A DNA stretch of 64,000 bases, taken from positions 248,001 through 312,000 of the forward strand of contig CALNZX010000006.1 in assembly GCA_942491105.1 (NCBI GenBank), given 5' to 3'. Source of the DNA: JBBEAM01 sp942491105. GTDB lineage: Bacteria; Pseudomonadota; Alphaproteobacteria; Kiloniellales; DSM-21159. Position numbers and translations under genes: made by a program. Numbering within the stretch: the first letter of the stretch is position 1; every line of letters starts with the position of its first letter. Positions 54,983 through 63,424 of the stretch are shown here, piece after piece. Under the pieces are notes generated by a model. It was not told where the DNA came from and ran no database searches. It saw nothing but the letters and a program-made list of their open reading frames with translations.

Positions 54983-56140
54983 ATGCCCCCCGCCATGTCT
55001 TCGCTCATCGGTTTCGGGCCTCGGGTCCGCCAGTCGCCCTTCTTCGCCGCGACCCTGCGCTGGGGCGCCAAGGCCTTTTCGACCTACAACCATATGTACA
55101 TGCCGCTCTACTACGACAGCCCGGTCGCCGATTACTGGAAGCTGGTGGAGGCGGTGACGCTGTGGGACGTCGGCGTCGAGCGCCAGGTCGAGATCGCCGG
55201 GCCGGACGCCGCGCGCTTCACCCAGTATCTGACCCCGCGCGACCTGAGCAAGACCCAGCCGGGTCAATGCAAGTACGTGCTGCTCTGCGACGAGGCCGGC
55301 GGCATCGTCAACGACCCCGTTCTGCTGAAGCTGGCCGAGGACCGCTTCTGGCTATCGCTGGCCGATAGCGACGTTCTGCTCTGGGCCAAGGGTCTGGCGC
55401 TGGCCGGCGGCTGGAACGTGGAGGTCCGCGAACCGGACGTCTCTCCGCTGCAGGTTCAGGGCCCGAAATCGCCGCAGGTCATGATCGACCTGTTCGGGGA
55501 TTGGATCGAGGAACTGAGGTATTTCTATTTCCGGGAAACCGAACTCGATGGAATTCCGGTCGTGGTCTCGCGCACCGGCTGGTCCTCGGAGCGTGGCTAT
55601 GAAATTTTCCTGCGCGACGGCAGCCGCGGCGACGAACTTTGGGAGAGAATCATGGCGGCCGGCGCGCCCCATGGCATCGCACCGGGCGCGCCCAGCACGA
55701 TCCGCCGCATCGAAGGGGCGATGCTGTCCTATGGCTCCGACATGGACCTGAGCGTCAACCCGTATGAGCTGGGACTTGGCCGTTTGGTCAACCTTGACGC
55801 GCCAATCGACTTTGTCGGCAAGGCCGCGCTGGCGCGAATCGCCACGGAGGGCGCCACGCGCCGCTTCTGCGGGCTGGAGATCGAGGGCGCGCCGCTGCAC
55901 AGCGGTAACCGCGAGCATTGGGCCTGTAGCCGCGCGGGCGTGGCCTGCGGCACGCTGACCTCGGCGATCTACTCCCCCCGGCTCGAGATCAACATGGGCC
56001 TGGCCCTGCTTTCCACGGACGCCACCGAACTGGGTAGCGAGATCCTGATCGAGAGCCCCGATGGCCCGCTCAGCGCGAAGGTCGTGCCCCTACCTTTCTA
56101 CGACCCGAAGAAGAGTCTGGCGACGGGGTCCCCCGCGTAG
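54983..56140 (+). CDS. GcvT-family protein resembling DMSP demethylase (DmdA-like)
   Basis: This 385-residue tetrahydrofolate-dependent aminomethyltransferase-fold protein has ATG 54983 after AGGAGG. The N-terminus and core follow DmdA more than glycine-cleavage GcvT: FSTYNHMYMPLYY, ADYWKLVEAVTLWDVGVERQ, LTPRDLSKTQPGQCKYVLLC, ADSDVLLWAKGLALAGGWNV and DVSPLQVQGPKS. DmdA moves a methyl group from dimethylsulfoniopropionate to tetrahydrofolate. Substrate-binding residues were not checked, and DmdA-like proteins outside the true DmdA clade often act on unknown methyl donors. Divergent from the hydantoinase-MarR unit. Confidence 0.75.
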   Translation: MPPAMSSLIGFGPRVRQSPFFAATLRWGAKAFSTYNHMYMPLYYDSPVADYWKLVEAVTLWDVGVERQVEIAGPDAARFTQYLTPRDLSKTQPGQCKYVLLCDEAGGIVNDPVLLKLAEDRFWLSLADSDVLLWAKGLALAGGWNVEVREPDVSPLQVQGPKSPQVMIDLFGDWIEELRYFYFRETELDGIPVVVSRTGWSSERGYEIFLRDGSRGDELWERIMAAGAPHGIAPGAPSTIRRIEGAMLSYGSDMDLSVNPYELGLGRLVNLDAPIDFVGKAALARIATEGATRRFCGLEIEGAPLHSGNREHWACSRAGVACGTLTSAIYSPRLEINMGLALLSTDATELGSEILIESPDGPLSAKVVPLPFYDPKKSLATGSPA

Positions 56141-56142
56141 AC

Positions 56143-56715
56143 TCACCCGGCGGCTTCGCGCTGAGCCTCGCCCGCTGCGCCGAGCAACCCACCGGCCAGC
56201 AGGCCATAGGCGGCGTGCGCGTCGGAGAGCAGCTCCGCCAGTATGGACAGCCCGCTGGGCGGCGCCAGCTCGACGCGGCTCTCGGCCTGGCTGCCGAGCG
56301 TGATCAGCCGGCCGTCGAGCCGCAGGGCGATGCGCCGCATCGGACCGTTCTCGATCATGCAGATCATCTCGATCTCCCGCACACCGCGGTTCGCGGCCAG
56401 AATCACGCTGCGCCGCGCCAGCTCGCCGCCGATCCCCCGGTGCTGCCAGGGCTGTTCCACGGAAACCGCCAGTTCGGCTTCGCCGGCCCAGGGCCGGGTG
56501 CCGAAACCAAGCTGCGCGACGGCCCGCAGTTCGCCCTCGATAAAGGCGCCCAACAGGATCGAATCGAAAAAACTGAGGCGCCGGCAATAGGCGCCGATTG
56601 CCGCATCCGTCAGGCAGGCCGAAAAACGCTGGTAGCGATCCTCGGGCGCGAGACGCAGCAGATGGCGCTCGAAACGCGGCAGGTCGAGATAGGTGAGTTT
56701 TCTGTAGTGCGACAT
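56143..56715 (-). CDS. GNAT-family N-acetyltransferase
   Basis: This 190-residue protein has an N-terminal region typical of GNATs next to signalling proteins (LPRFERHLLRLAPEDRYQRF). The acetyl-CoA-binding motif A is visible as AVSVEQPWQHRGIGGELARR, then SVILAANRGVREIEMICMI. It transfers an acetyl group to an unknown acceptor. Its stop is two bases from the stop of the convergent dmdA-like gene. Confidence 0.85.
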   Translation of the reverse strand: MSHYRKLTYLDLPRFERHLLRLAPEDRYQRFSACLTDAAIGAYCRRLSFFDSILLGAFIEGELRAVAQLGFGTRPWAGEAELAVSVEQPWQHRGIGGELARRSVILAANRGVREIEMICMIENGPMRRIALRLDGRLITLGSQAESRVELAPPSGLSILAELLSDAHAAYGLLAGGLLGAAGEAQREAAG

Positions 56716-57032
56716 CGCTTAAGTCCAAACATTGCCAAGCTGTCCGCCACTTACAGTATGGGTCCCGCTACATTTCCGCGTGCTGCGGCGGCCTCTTTCC
56801 GGGCCGTCTGCGTTTTCCCGTCCTCGGCTGCATCAGAAGCTGCTTGCCGAGTCGCGGTCAAGCCGCCGTTGCCGAGACTGGAAAAAACGCAATCTTCGCT
56901 CCTTCGGGGCCGCCGCCACGCCCAATCCTTGCGCCATAGGTGTTTCGCGGAGAGGGCACTGGACCCTGAGCGCGCTGCGAGGGCAGGATGTGCCTTGCAG
57001 CGCAGCATTCAACTGGCAGGGTTAATCTAGGA
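56716..57032. other. Intergenic stretch without recognisable gene
   Basis: This is 317 bases with no convincing frame, tRNA or hairpin-T-run. It separates the divergent GNAT and TerB-DnaJ genes, so promoters for both should lie here. A run of six A near 56883 is the only unusual tract. Confidence 0.5.
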
Positions 57033-57776
57033 ATGTCCATCTGGGGGAAAATCGTCGGCGGAGCCGCCGGCTTCGCACTGGGCGGCCCGCTGGGCGCGGT
57101 GTTTGGCGTGGTCGCCGGCCATGCCGTGGACTCCATGCGCGATTCCGTCGGCGAGCTGCCCTCGAGCGATGGCCGCGACGGCCCGACCAAGAACATCGCC
57201 TTCACCATCGGCGTGATCGTGCTCGGCGCCAAGATGGCCAAGGCCGACGGCGTGGTGACCCGCGAGGAGGTCGCCGCCTTCAAGCAGGTCTTCCATATTC
57301 CGGATTCCGAGCTGACCAACGTCGGCAGGGTGTTCGACCAGGCGCGCAAGGACGCCCATGGCTACGAGCCCTATGCCAAGCAGTTGGCCGGCATGTTCCG
57401 CGACAATCCGGCGGTGCTCGAGGAGCTGCTCAACGGCCTGTTCCACATCGCCCGCGCCGACGGCAAGGTGAGCGAGGCGGAGATCGCCTATCTCGAGGAT
57501 CTGGCGCGTATTTTCGGCCTGCAGGCCTCGCAGTGGGACCGTCTGCGCGCCGCCAACACCGGCGAGCCCGAGGCCCACCCCTACAACATCCTGGGCATCG
57601 ATCCGGCGGCCAGCGACGCGGAGGTCAAGGCCGCGCACCGCCAGCTGGTGCGCGAGAACCATCCCGACCGCCTGGTCGCCCAGGGCATGCCGCAGGAATT
57701 CATCGACACCGCCAATCACAAGCTGGCCGCGATCAACGCCGCCTACGATACGATCAAGCGCGAGCGCGGCTTGTGA
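57033..57776 (+). CDS. TerB-DnaJ (DjlA-like) membrane-associated co-chaperone
   Basis: This 247-residue protein has ATG 57033 with AGGA just upstream. A hydrophobic Gly-rich N-terminal segment (VGGAAGFALGGPLGAVFGVV) probably dips into the membrane. A TerB-like helical domain follows (KMAKADGVVTREEVAAFKQV, then HIARADGKVSEAEIAYLED). The C-terminal J domain has the invariant HPD in RQLVRENHPDRLVAQG. It would stimulate DnaK at the membrane. DjlA of E. coli has the same order. Confidence 0.88.
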   Translation: MSIWGKIVGGAAGFALGGPLGAVFGVVAGHAVDSMRDSVGELPSSDGRDGPTKNIAFTIGVIVLGAKMAKADGVVTREEVAAFKQVFHIPDSELTNVGRVFDQARKDAHGYEPYAKQLAGMFRDNPAVLEELLNGLFHIARADGKVSEAEIAYLEDLARIFGLQASQWDRLRAANTGEPEAHPYNILGIDPAASDAEVKAAHRQLVRENHPDRLVAQGMPQEFIDTANHKLAAINAAYDTIKRERGL

Positions 57777-57795
57777 GTATGCAAGCGAGCCCGCG

Positions 57796-58683
57796 ATGAC
57801 CCTTGCGGTCAAGCCGCTGCACCTCTGTCTGTTCCTGCTGGTGATTCTGGTCTGGGGCGTCAACTTCGCCGTGGTCAAGATCGGCCTGAAGGACTTTCCG
57901 CCGATTTTTTTCATCGCCCTGCGCTTCGCCTTGGTGGCCATTATCCTGGTGCCCTTCGCCAAGCGCCCGACCGGCCACTGGCGGCAGATACTCGCCGTCT
58001 CCTTCACCCTCGGCGTGTTGCACTTCAGCCTGATGTTCACCGGGATCAAGCAGGTCGATGCCTCGACCGCGGTGATCGCCGTGCAGCTTCAGGTTCCCTT
58101 CGCGGCCTTGCTCGCCTCCTTCTTCTTCAAGGACAAGCTGGGCTGGCGGCGCGGCCTGGGGATGGCCGTCGCCTTCGCCGGCGTGGTCGCGATCGCCGGC
58201 GAGCCGAATCTGCGGGGCAACTACTTCTATCTCGCCCTGATTATCGCCGCGGCCTGCGTCTGGGCGGTCACCAACATCCAGGTGAAGTTCCTCAGCGCGG
58301 TCGACGGCATGAGCCTGAATGCCTGGGTCGCGCTGCTGGCGGTACCGCAGTTGCTGATCGCCACCTATCTGCTCGAGGACGGCCAGATCGCGGCGCTCGA
58401 AGCGGCCTCCCTGAGCACCTACCTGGCGATCGCCTACAACTCCCTCGGCGTGGTGATCTTCGGCTACGGCTGCTGGTATTGGCTGCTGCAACGCTACAAC
58501 GTCAACGACGTCATGGCCTTCACCCTGATCATTCCCGTGTTCGGCGTGTTTTCCGGCGTCGTCATTCTCGGCGAAACCCTGAGCCTGGTCTTCATGATCG
58601 GCGCGGTCCTGACCTTGATCGGGGTCGGCATCATCGTCCTCCGGCGGCCCGGCACCGCCGACCCGAAGGCCGAGCGCATTTAG
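57796..58683 (+). CDS. EamA/DMT-superfamily transporter
   Basis: This 295-residue protein with ten hydrophobic helices forms two EamA repeats, starting LHLCLFLLVILVWGVNFAVV and, in the second half, IAYNSLGVVIFGYGCWYWLL. It would export a metabolite or amino acid. ATG 57796 lies 19 bases after the J-domain gene; no substrate hint. Confidence 0.85.
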   Translation: MTLAVKPLHLCLFLLVILVWGVNFAVVKIGLKDFPPIFFIALRFALVAIILVPFAKRPTGHWRQILAVSFTLGVLHFSLMFTGIKQVDASTAVIAVQLQVPFAALLASFFFKDKLGWRRGLGMAVAFAGVVAIAGEPNLRGNYFYLALIIAAACVWAVTNIQVKFLSAVDGMSLNAWVALLAVPQLLIATYLLEDGQIAALEAASLSTYLAIAYNSLGVVIFGYGCWYWLLQRYNVNDVMAFTLIIPVFGVFSGVVILGETLSLVFMIGAVLTLIGVGIIVLRRPGTADPKAERI

Positions 58684-58687
58684 GCCG

Positions 58688-59863
58688 ATGGACGCCACAA
58701 CGGACCGCCGCTTCCTCGCCTCGCTAGAGGGACTGCGCGGCCTGGCGGCGCTGCTCATCGTGCTCTATCACCAGCGCCATGCCGTGGCGACCGTCCTGGA
58801 TCAGCTGCTTCCCGGCAGCCTGCGGCTCGCCCTGCCGGTGATCGAGAACAGCCGCATGGCCGTCGATCTCTTCTTCATGCTCAGCGGCTTCATCCTGGCC
58901 TATGTCTATCTCGGCGCGCGCGCGCCGGTCGATGGCCCTGCCTGGCGGCGCTACCTGCTGTACCGGCTGGCGCGAATCTATCCGCTCCATCTCTTCATGC
59001 TCGCGCTCTGGGTGTTGTGGAGTCTGCTGGCGGTCACCCTGGTTCACCCCGAACAGAGCTTCGCCGGGCGCACCGGCGGCGCCCCGGCGGTGCTGGAGCG
59101 GCTTTTCCTGGTGCATATGTGGTGGCACGGCCAGACGCCCCTGGTGATGAATGTGCCGGACTGGTCGATCAGCATCGAATGGGCCTTCTATCTCGTCTTT
59201 CCGGGGGCGGTGCTGCTGCTGCGCTGGCTGGCCCGGGAAACCGACGCCCTGGGCCGCGCCCTGCTCTCCTGGACCGCCGCCCTGGTGCTGCTGCTGGGCG
59301 CCTTCGCCCTCGCCTACGCGGTAATCGTGTTTCAAAAATCCGGAGTCTATGGCTACGGCTATGTCTGGCTGCTGCGTGGCGGCTGCGAGTTCCTGATCGG
59401 CATCGCCCTGCAACAGCTCCACGCGCGCGGTGCCGGCGGACACGTCAACTGGCGGCGCTTTGGCCTGCCTGTCGCAGCGGCGGCCATCCTGCTCGCCTGT
59501 TATCTCGGCGAGCGCGACTGGTACCTTCTGCCCGGTCTCGCCCTGCTGATCTTCATCGAGGCGGGCCGCGGCCACGATCCCGCCGCGCGCGGGGGTTTGC
59601 TGGCGCGGCCCAGCGTGCTCTGGCTGGGGCGCCGGTCCTATGCCCTCTACCTGGGCCACTGGCTGATCCTGCTCACCCTGGCTGGCGCGCTCAAGTTCGG
59701 CGGCAAGCTGCTGTTCGGCGAGAACCTCTGGGTCGCGGCGCCCCTGCCCGCGGCGGCCGCCTTGATCCTGGGCGGGCTGGCCGGATCGATCCTTTTCGCC
59801 GCGCTGCTCCATCGCTATATCGAGGTGCCCGCGCGCCACTGGCTGCGCGCGCGCGCCGGATAG
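58688..59863 (+). CDS. Acyltransferase_3-family membrane protein
   Basis: This 391-residue integral membrane acyltransferase opens with FLASLEGLRGLAALLIVLYH, where the His is catalytic. Then come FFMLSGFILAYVY and YLLYRLARIYPLH, the family's sugar-acylation core. It would O-acylate a surface glycan or lipid. It lies four bases after the EamA gene. Confidence 0.88.
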   Translation: MDATTDRRFLASLEGLRGLAALLIVLYHQRHAVATVLDQLLPGSLRLALPVIENSRMAVDLFFMLSGFILAYVYLGARAPVDGPAWRRYLLYRLARIYPLHLFMLALWVLWSLLAVTLVHPEQSFAGRTGGAPAVLERLFLVHMWWHGQTPLVMNVPDWSISIEWAFYLVFPGAVLLLRWLARETDALGRALLSWTAALVLLLGAFALAYAVIVFQKSGVYGYGYVWLLRGGCEFLIGIALQQLHARGAGGHVNWRRFGLPVAAAAILLACYLGERDWYLLPGLALLIFIEAGRGHDPAARGGLLARPSVLWLGRRSYALYLGHWLILLTLAGALKFGGKLLFGENLWVAAPLPAAAALILGGLAGSILFAALLHRYIEVPARHWLRARAG

Positions 59864-59877
59864 GAGTAGGTTTCACC

Positions 59878-60570
59878 ATGTCCCGCGACCGCACGCCCAG
59901 GATCGAAACCCGGCCCTCGCCCAATCACAACGCGCGGCCGCCCGGCCAGGCCGCGGACATCCTGCTGCTGCACTACACCGGCATGCGCGACGGTCCCGCG
60001 GCCCTGGAGCGGCTCTGCGATCCCGAAGCCCAGGTCTCGGCCCACTATCTGATCGAGGAAAACGGCGCGATCTACCAGCTGGTGCCGGAGGAGCGCCGCG
60101 CCTGGCACGCCGGCCTGGCCAGCTGGGCCGGCGACAGCGACATCAACGGGCGCTCCCTGGGGATCGAGCTGGTCAATCCCGGCCACGAATTCGGCTACCG
60201 CGCCTTTCCCGAGGCGCAGATGCACAGCCTGCTCGCCCTGGCGGCGGAACTCCTCGCACGTCATCCCATCCCCTCCCATCGCGTGCTCGGGCATTCCGAC
60301 GTGGCGCCGCTGCGCAAGGAGGATCCCGGCGAGCTGTTCGACTGGCCGCGTCTCGCCGCGGCTGGGCTGGCCTTCCTGCCCCAGCCCGGCAAGGTTTTGG
60401 CGGAAACCGCGGTCCGCCAGCGTCTGGCGGATTTCGGCTATGGCTATCTGGAGGAAGACTTCCCCGCCGTGCTGCGGGCCTTCCAGCGGCACTTCCGGCC
60501 GGCCGCCGTCACCGGCGTGCTCGACGCCGAAACCGCCGCGCTTATTGACGGCCTGCCCGTAAGCGCCTAG
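59878..60570 (+). CDS. AmpD-like N-acetylmuramoyl-L-alanine amidase with peptidoglycan-binding domain
   Basis: This 230-residue protein has ATG 59878 after AGGAG. The Amidase_2 domain carries the Zn ligands and catalytic residues in LLLHYTGMRDG, RAWHAGLASWAG and SHRVLGHSDVAPLRKEDPGE. The C-terminal domain (about 165-228) resembles PG_binding_1. There is no signal peptide, so it is either a cytosolic AmpD, which cleaves anhydro-muropeptides in cell-wall recycling, or has uncertain export. rnpB follows. Confidence 0.9.
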   Translation: MSRDRTPRIETRPSPNHNARPPGQAADILLLHYTGMRDGPAALERLCDPEAQVSAHYLIEENGAIYQLVPEERRAWHAGLASWAGDSDINGRSLGIELVNPGHEFGYRAFPEAQMHSLLALAAELLARHPIPSHRVLGHSDVAPLRKEDPGELFDWPRLAAAGLAFLPQPGKVLAETAVRQRLADFGYGYLEEDFPAVLRAFQRHFRPAAVTGVLDAETAALIDGLPVSA

Positions 60571-60580
60571 CTACAACCCG

Positions 60581-60984
60581 CCAGATGGCCGGATGGCCGC
60601 CTTTGCCCGGGTGCAAGCCCGGGCGGGGGAGGAAAGTCCGGGCTCCACGGAAACACGGTGCCGGGTAACCCCCGGCGGGCGCGAGCCTAGGGAAAGTGCC
60701 ACAGAAAGCAAACCGCCCGCGCCGGCTTCGGCCGCTCGCGGGTAAGGATGAAAGGGTGCGGTAAGAGCGCACCGCGCCCCTGGCGACAGGGGCGGCAGGG
60801 CAAACCCCACCGGGAGCAAAACCGAGTAGGGACGGCGGGTCCCTGGAGAAATCCGGGGACCAGGCGGGTTTTCGCGCTGTCGTCCGGGTAGGTTGCGCGA
60901 GGCGCCCGGCAACGGGCGTCCCAGATGAATGGCCATCCATGCCGCTTCGGCGGCGGGACAGAACCCGGCTTACAGGCCATCTGG
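60581..60984 (+). ncRNA. rnpB: RNase P RNA (bacterial class A)
   Basis: This is about 404 bases. The outer P1 stem CCAGATGGCC pairs with GGCCATCTGG. The conserved 5' core GAGGAAAGTCCGGGCTCCAC and the 3' core ACAGAACCCGGCTTACAGGCC are exact matches to the family pattern; GTAAGGATGAAAGGGTGCGGTAAGAGCGCACCG is the P10/P11 region (quoted here by its ends only in position terms: about 60741-60774). It lies just after the AmpD-like gene, and no gene is needed in antisense. Confidence 0.95.
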
Positions 60985-61240
60985 CATTTACATTTAATCC
61001 TATAAATCCGCTTTTTGTCCTATGAGAACGGGCAATTGCGGCCTTCGCATGATCTTGGGGGTTCAGAAATGCGACTCCCAAGACCGTGAAATCATTTCGT
61101 GAACATTTGCAGAACATAAATCTGCCGGAATCTCTTCGGAGACTTCACTAGGCATCACCAGAGATGAAATGAACGATCATTTGTCACAGCTCGATTTTGA
61201 CTGTTATTACCCACGCTTAATACTTCGTGAACCATTGACA
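60985..61240. other. Leader region between rnpB and the mraZ operator
   Basis: No gene recognised. It contains a perfect seven-pair hairpin TCTTGGG/CCCAAGA with a 17-base loop (61053-61083) and a TTGACA (61235-61240) that could serve as the -35 for mraZ. A GAAC-N7-GAAC string (61101-61115) equals the alphaproteobacterial LexA consensus on the minus strand but may be chance. Confidence 0.5.
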
Positions 61241-61280
61241 CCCATATTATCCCATGATATCCCAGACCGTCCCATATCGG
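61241..61280 (+). promoter_or_regulatory. MraZ operator: four 10-base CCCA repeats
   Basis: Four successive 10-base units starting at 61241, 61251, 61261 and 61271 each begin with CCCA (TGGG on the minus strand). MraZ is known to bind direct TGGGN repeats spaced by five bases upstream of its own gene. A TTGACA immediately precedes the first unit, so MraZ would cover the promoter and autorepress the dcw operon. Confidence 0.75.
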
Positions 61281-61452
61281 GGCAGTCTGACCGTTCGCGC
61301 CGTGTCGGCCTGCAACTCCAAGAGTTCCGGTTGAACCAGCGCTGGCGGACCGCATCGCCGGGCGACGGTCCAGCGATGCCGCGATACGGGCGGCGACGGC
61401 CGCCCTTGAAACAAGGGAGGAGGCGGCATCCGCCGCCGGCAACTGGGGGGAC

Positions 61453-61920
61453 ATGCAGCTACCTTTCCTCGGCACTTTCGAGAACAAGGTTGACCGCAAG
61501 GGTCGCGTATCCGTCCCCGCGCCCTACCGGCAGATTCTGGCCGGCTCCTCTTTCCCCGGAATCGTTGCCTTCTACTCCTACAAGGTCGACGCGATCGAAG
61601 CTTGCAGCATGGATTTCATGGCGCAGCTGGCCGACAGCGTCTCCGACATCGATCTCTTCTCAGACGACCAGGAAGATCTCGCCGCGACGATCTTCTCCGA
61701 CTCCCATCAGCTTTCCTTCGACGGCGAGGGCCGCGTGATGCTGCCGCCCGACCTGGTCGAGCGCGCCGGCATCGGCGAGCGCGCCGCCTTCTCCGGCGCC
61801 GGCCAGATGTTCCGCATCTGGGAGCCCGCGCGTCTCGATGCCTACAAGCAGGAACGGCGCAAGCGCACCAGCGAGCGCGGCCTGTCGATCAATCTGCGCA
61901 AGCCGGAGCAAACCCGATGA
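61453..61920 (+). CDS. mraZ: Transcriptional regulator MraZ
   Basis: This 155-residue protein has two SpoVT/AbrB-like domains. The first reads FLGTFENKVDRKGRVSVPAP and the second SFDGEGRVMLPPDLVERAGI. It binds repeats in front of its own operon. ATG 61453 follows GGGGGG. The stop overlaps the rsmH start (ATGA). A roughly 170-base leader separates it from its operator. Confidence 0.95.
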   Translation: MQLPFLGTFENKVDRKGRVSVPAPYRQILAGSSFPGIVAFYSYKVDAIEACSMDFMAQLADSVSDIDLFSDDQEDLAATIFSDSHQLSFDGEGRVMLPPDLVERAGIGERAAFSGAGQMFRIWEPARLDAYKQERRKRTSERGLSINLRKPEQTR

Positions 61921-62870
61921 CCGGCGGCGGCCATCTTCCCGTCCTGATGGAGGAAGTCCTCTCCGCCCTGCGCCCGCGCGACGGCGGCATCTATGTCGAC
62001 GGCACCTTCGGGCGCGGCGGCTACAGCCGCGCGCTGCTCGAAGCCGCCGACTGCAAGGTCTACGCCATCGACCGCGACCGCGCCGCCATCGACGCCGGCC
62101 AGGCCCTGGCGCGCGACCACGCCGGCCGTCTGATCCTGATCGAGGGCACCTTCGGCGCCATGGATCGCCTGCTCGGCCTGCAGGGCGTCACCCTGGTCGA
62201 CGGCATCGCGCTCGACCTCGGCGTCTCCTCGCCGCAGCTCGACGAAGCCGCGCGCGGCTTTTCCTTTCAGAAGGACGGGCCGCTGGACATGCGCATGAGC
62301 GCCGAGGGCATGACCGCCGCCGAGGTGGTCAACACCCTCGAGGAACGCGAGCTGGCCAACATCCTGTTTCGCTATGGCGAAGAGCGCAAAGCCCGCCAGG
62401 TCGCCCGCGCCATCGTCGCCGCGCGCGCCGAGCAGCCCATCGAGCGCACCCTGGCCCTGGCCGAGATCGTCCGCCGGGCGGTCAAGCAGGGCAAGGACAA
62501 GATCGATCCGGCGACCCGTACCTTCCAGGGCCTGCGTATCTATGTGAACGACGAACTCGGCGAGCTGGAGCGCGGCCTGGAAGCGGCCGAACGCTTGCTG
62601 ACTCCCGGCGGCCGCATCGCCGTCGTGTCCTTCCACTCGCTGGAGGACCGCATCGTCAAGACCTTCCTGCGCGACCGCAGCCGCCAGCGCCCCCAGGGCT
62701 CTCGCCACCTGCCGGCCCAGGAGTCCCAGGACATCGCCACCTTCGACCTGCTGTCGCGCGGCGCGATCCGGCCCGGCGAGAGCGAGATGCGGCGCAACCC
62801 GCGCGCCCGTTCCGCGCGGCTGCGCGCCGCCGAACGCCTCGGCGCCACGGCCGAAGGAGGCGCGGCATGA
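61917..62870 (+). CDS. rsmH: 16S rRNA (cytosine1402-N4)-methyltransferase
   Basis: This 317-residue SAM-dependent enzyme methylates C1402 of 16S rRNA. N-terminal HLPVLMEEVLSALRPRDGG, the SAM motif YVDGTFGRGGYSRALLEA and ALDLGVSSPQLDEAARGFSF are conserved; SFHSLEDRIVKTFLRDRS is the C-terminal motif. Starts in an ATGA overlap with mraZ and ends in one with ftsL. Confidence 0.96.
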   Translation: MTGGGHLPVLMEEVLSALRPRDGGIYVDGTFGRGGYSRALLEAADCKVYAIDRDRAAIDAGQALARDHAGRLILIEGTFGAMDRLLGLQGVTLVDGIALDLGVSSPQLDEAARGFSFQKDGPLDMRMSAEGMTAAEVVNTLEERELANILFRYGEERKARQVARAIVAARAEQPIERTLALAEIVRRAVKQGKDKIDPATRTFQGLRIYVNDELGELERGLEAAERLLTPGGRIAVVSFHSLEDRIVKTFLRDRSRQRPQGSRHLPAQESQDIATFDLLSRGAIRPGESEMRRNPRARSARLRAAERLGATAEGGAA

Positions 62871-63424
62871 TTCGGCTCTCCATGGTGTTCTGGCTGGCCG
62901 CCATCGCCGTCTCCGCGATCTTCCTCTACGAGATCAAGCACGAGGTGCAGGATCTCGAGGAGCGGCTCGCCGAGGTGCACGGCGAAATCCTGCGCGACCA
63001 GGAAGCGATCCAGGTGCTCAAGGCGGAATGGAGCTACCTCAACCGCCCGCGGCGCATCGCCGAGCTGGCCGACCGCTATCTCGACTTGAAGCCGCTCGAG
63101 GCCTCGCAGATTGCCAGTTTCGGCGAAATGCCGGCGGCGCCGGAGATCCAGTACACGAACGACGCCCAGGCCGTCTCCGCGCCGGCCGCCCCGGCGGCGG
63201 ACGGCATCGGCAACCTGATCGAAGCCGTGACGCAGGATCAGCCCGTTACCCCGGCGCCCCGCCCGACCGCGGCGGCGGCGCAGCCCAGTCCAGCGCCCCA
63301 AAGCCCGGCGGCCCAAGGCCCGGCGGCGCAAAGCCCCGTTAATCCGGTTACCGGCACGCCCCTGCCGGTGATCCAGCAGCCCGGCGCGCCGGTGCAGCTG
63401 CTGCGCACGGGAGCCCGCCAATGA
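62867..63424 (+). CDS. ftsL: Cell division protein FtsL with long Pro/Ala-rich tail
   Basis: This roughly 185-residue bitopic protein has an N-terminal helix (SMVFWLAAIAVSAIFLYEI) and a coiled coil (QDLEERLAEVHGEILRDQEA) leading to SYLNRPRRIAELADRYLDLK. FtsL is usually near 120 residues, but here a C-terminal Pro/Ala/Gln tail of about 75 residues follows. It helps activate septal FtsWI. ATGA overlaps with rsmH and ftsI. Confidence 0.88.
   Translation: MIRLSMVFWLAAIAVSAIFLYEIKHEVQDLEERLAEVHGEILRDQEAIQVLKAEWSYLNRPRRIAELADRYLDLKPLEASQIASFGEMPAAPEIQYTNDAQAVSAPAAPAADGIGNLIEAVTQDQPVTPAPRPTAAAAQPSPAPQSPAAQGPAAQSPVNPVTGTPLPVIQQPGAPVQLLRTGARQ

Noticed and set aside
61101..61115. GAAC-N7-GAAC upstream of mraZ, the alphaproteobacterial LexA consensus on the minus strand
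   Set aside because: Eight fixed bases on either strand are expected about twice by chance in 64 kb, and the site lies well upstream of the likely mraZ promoter. It could be tested by LexA binding but is not supported further.
60542..61117. 191-residue minus-strand frame across rnpB
   Set aside because: It is the antisense of a structured RNA with strong matches to RNase P RNA; the translation looks like non-coding GC-rich sequence.
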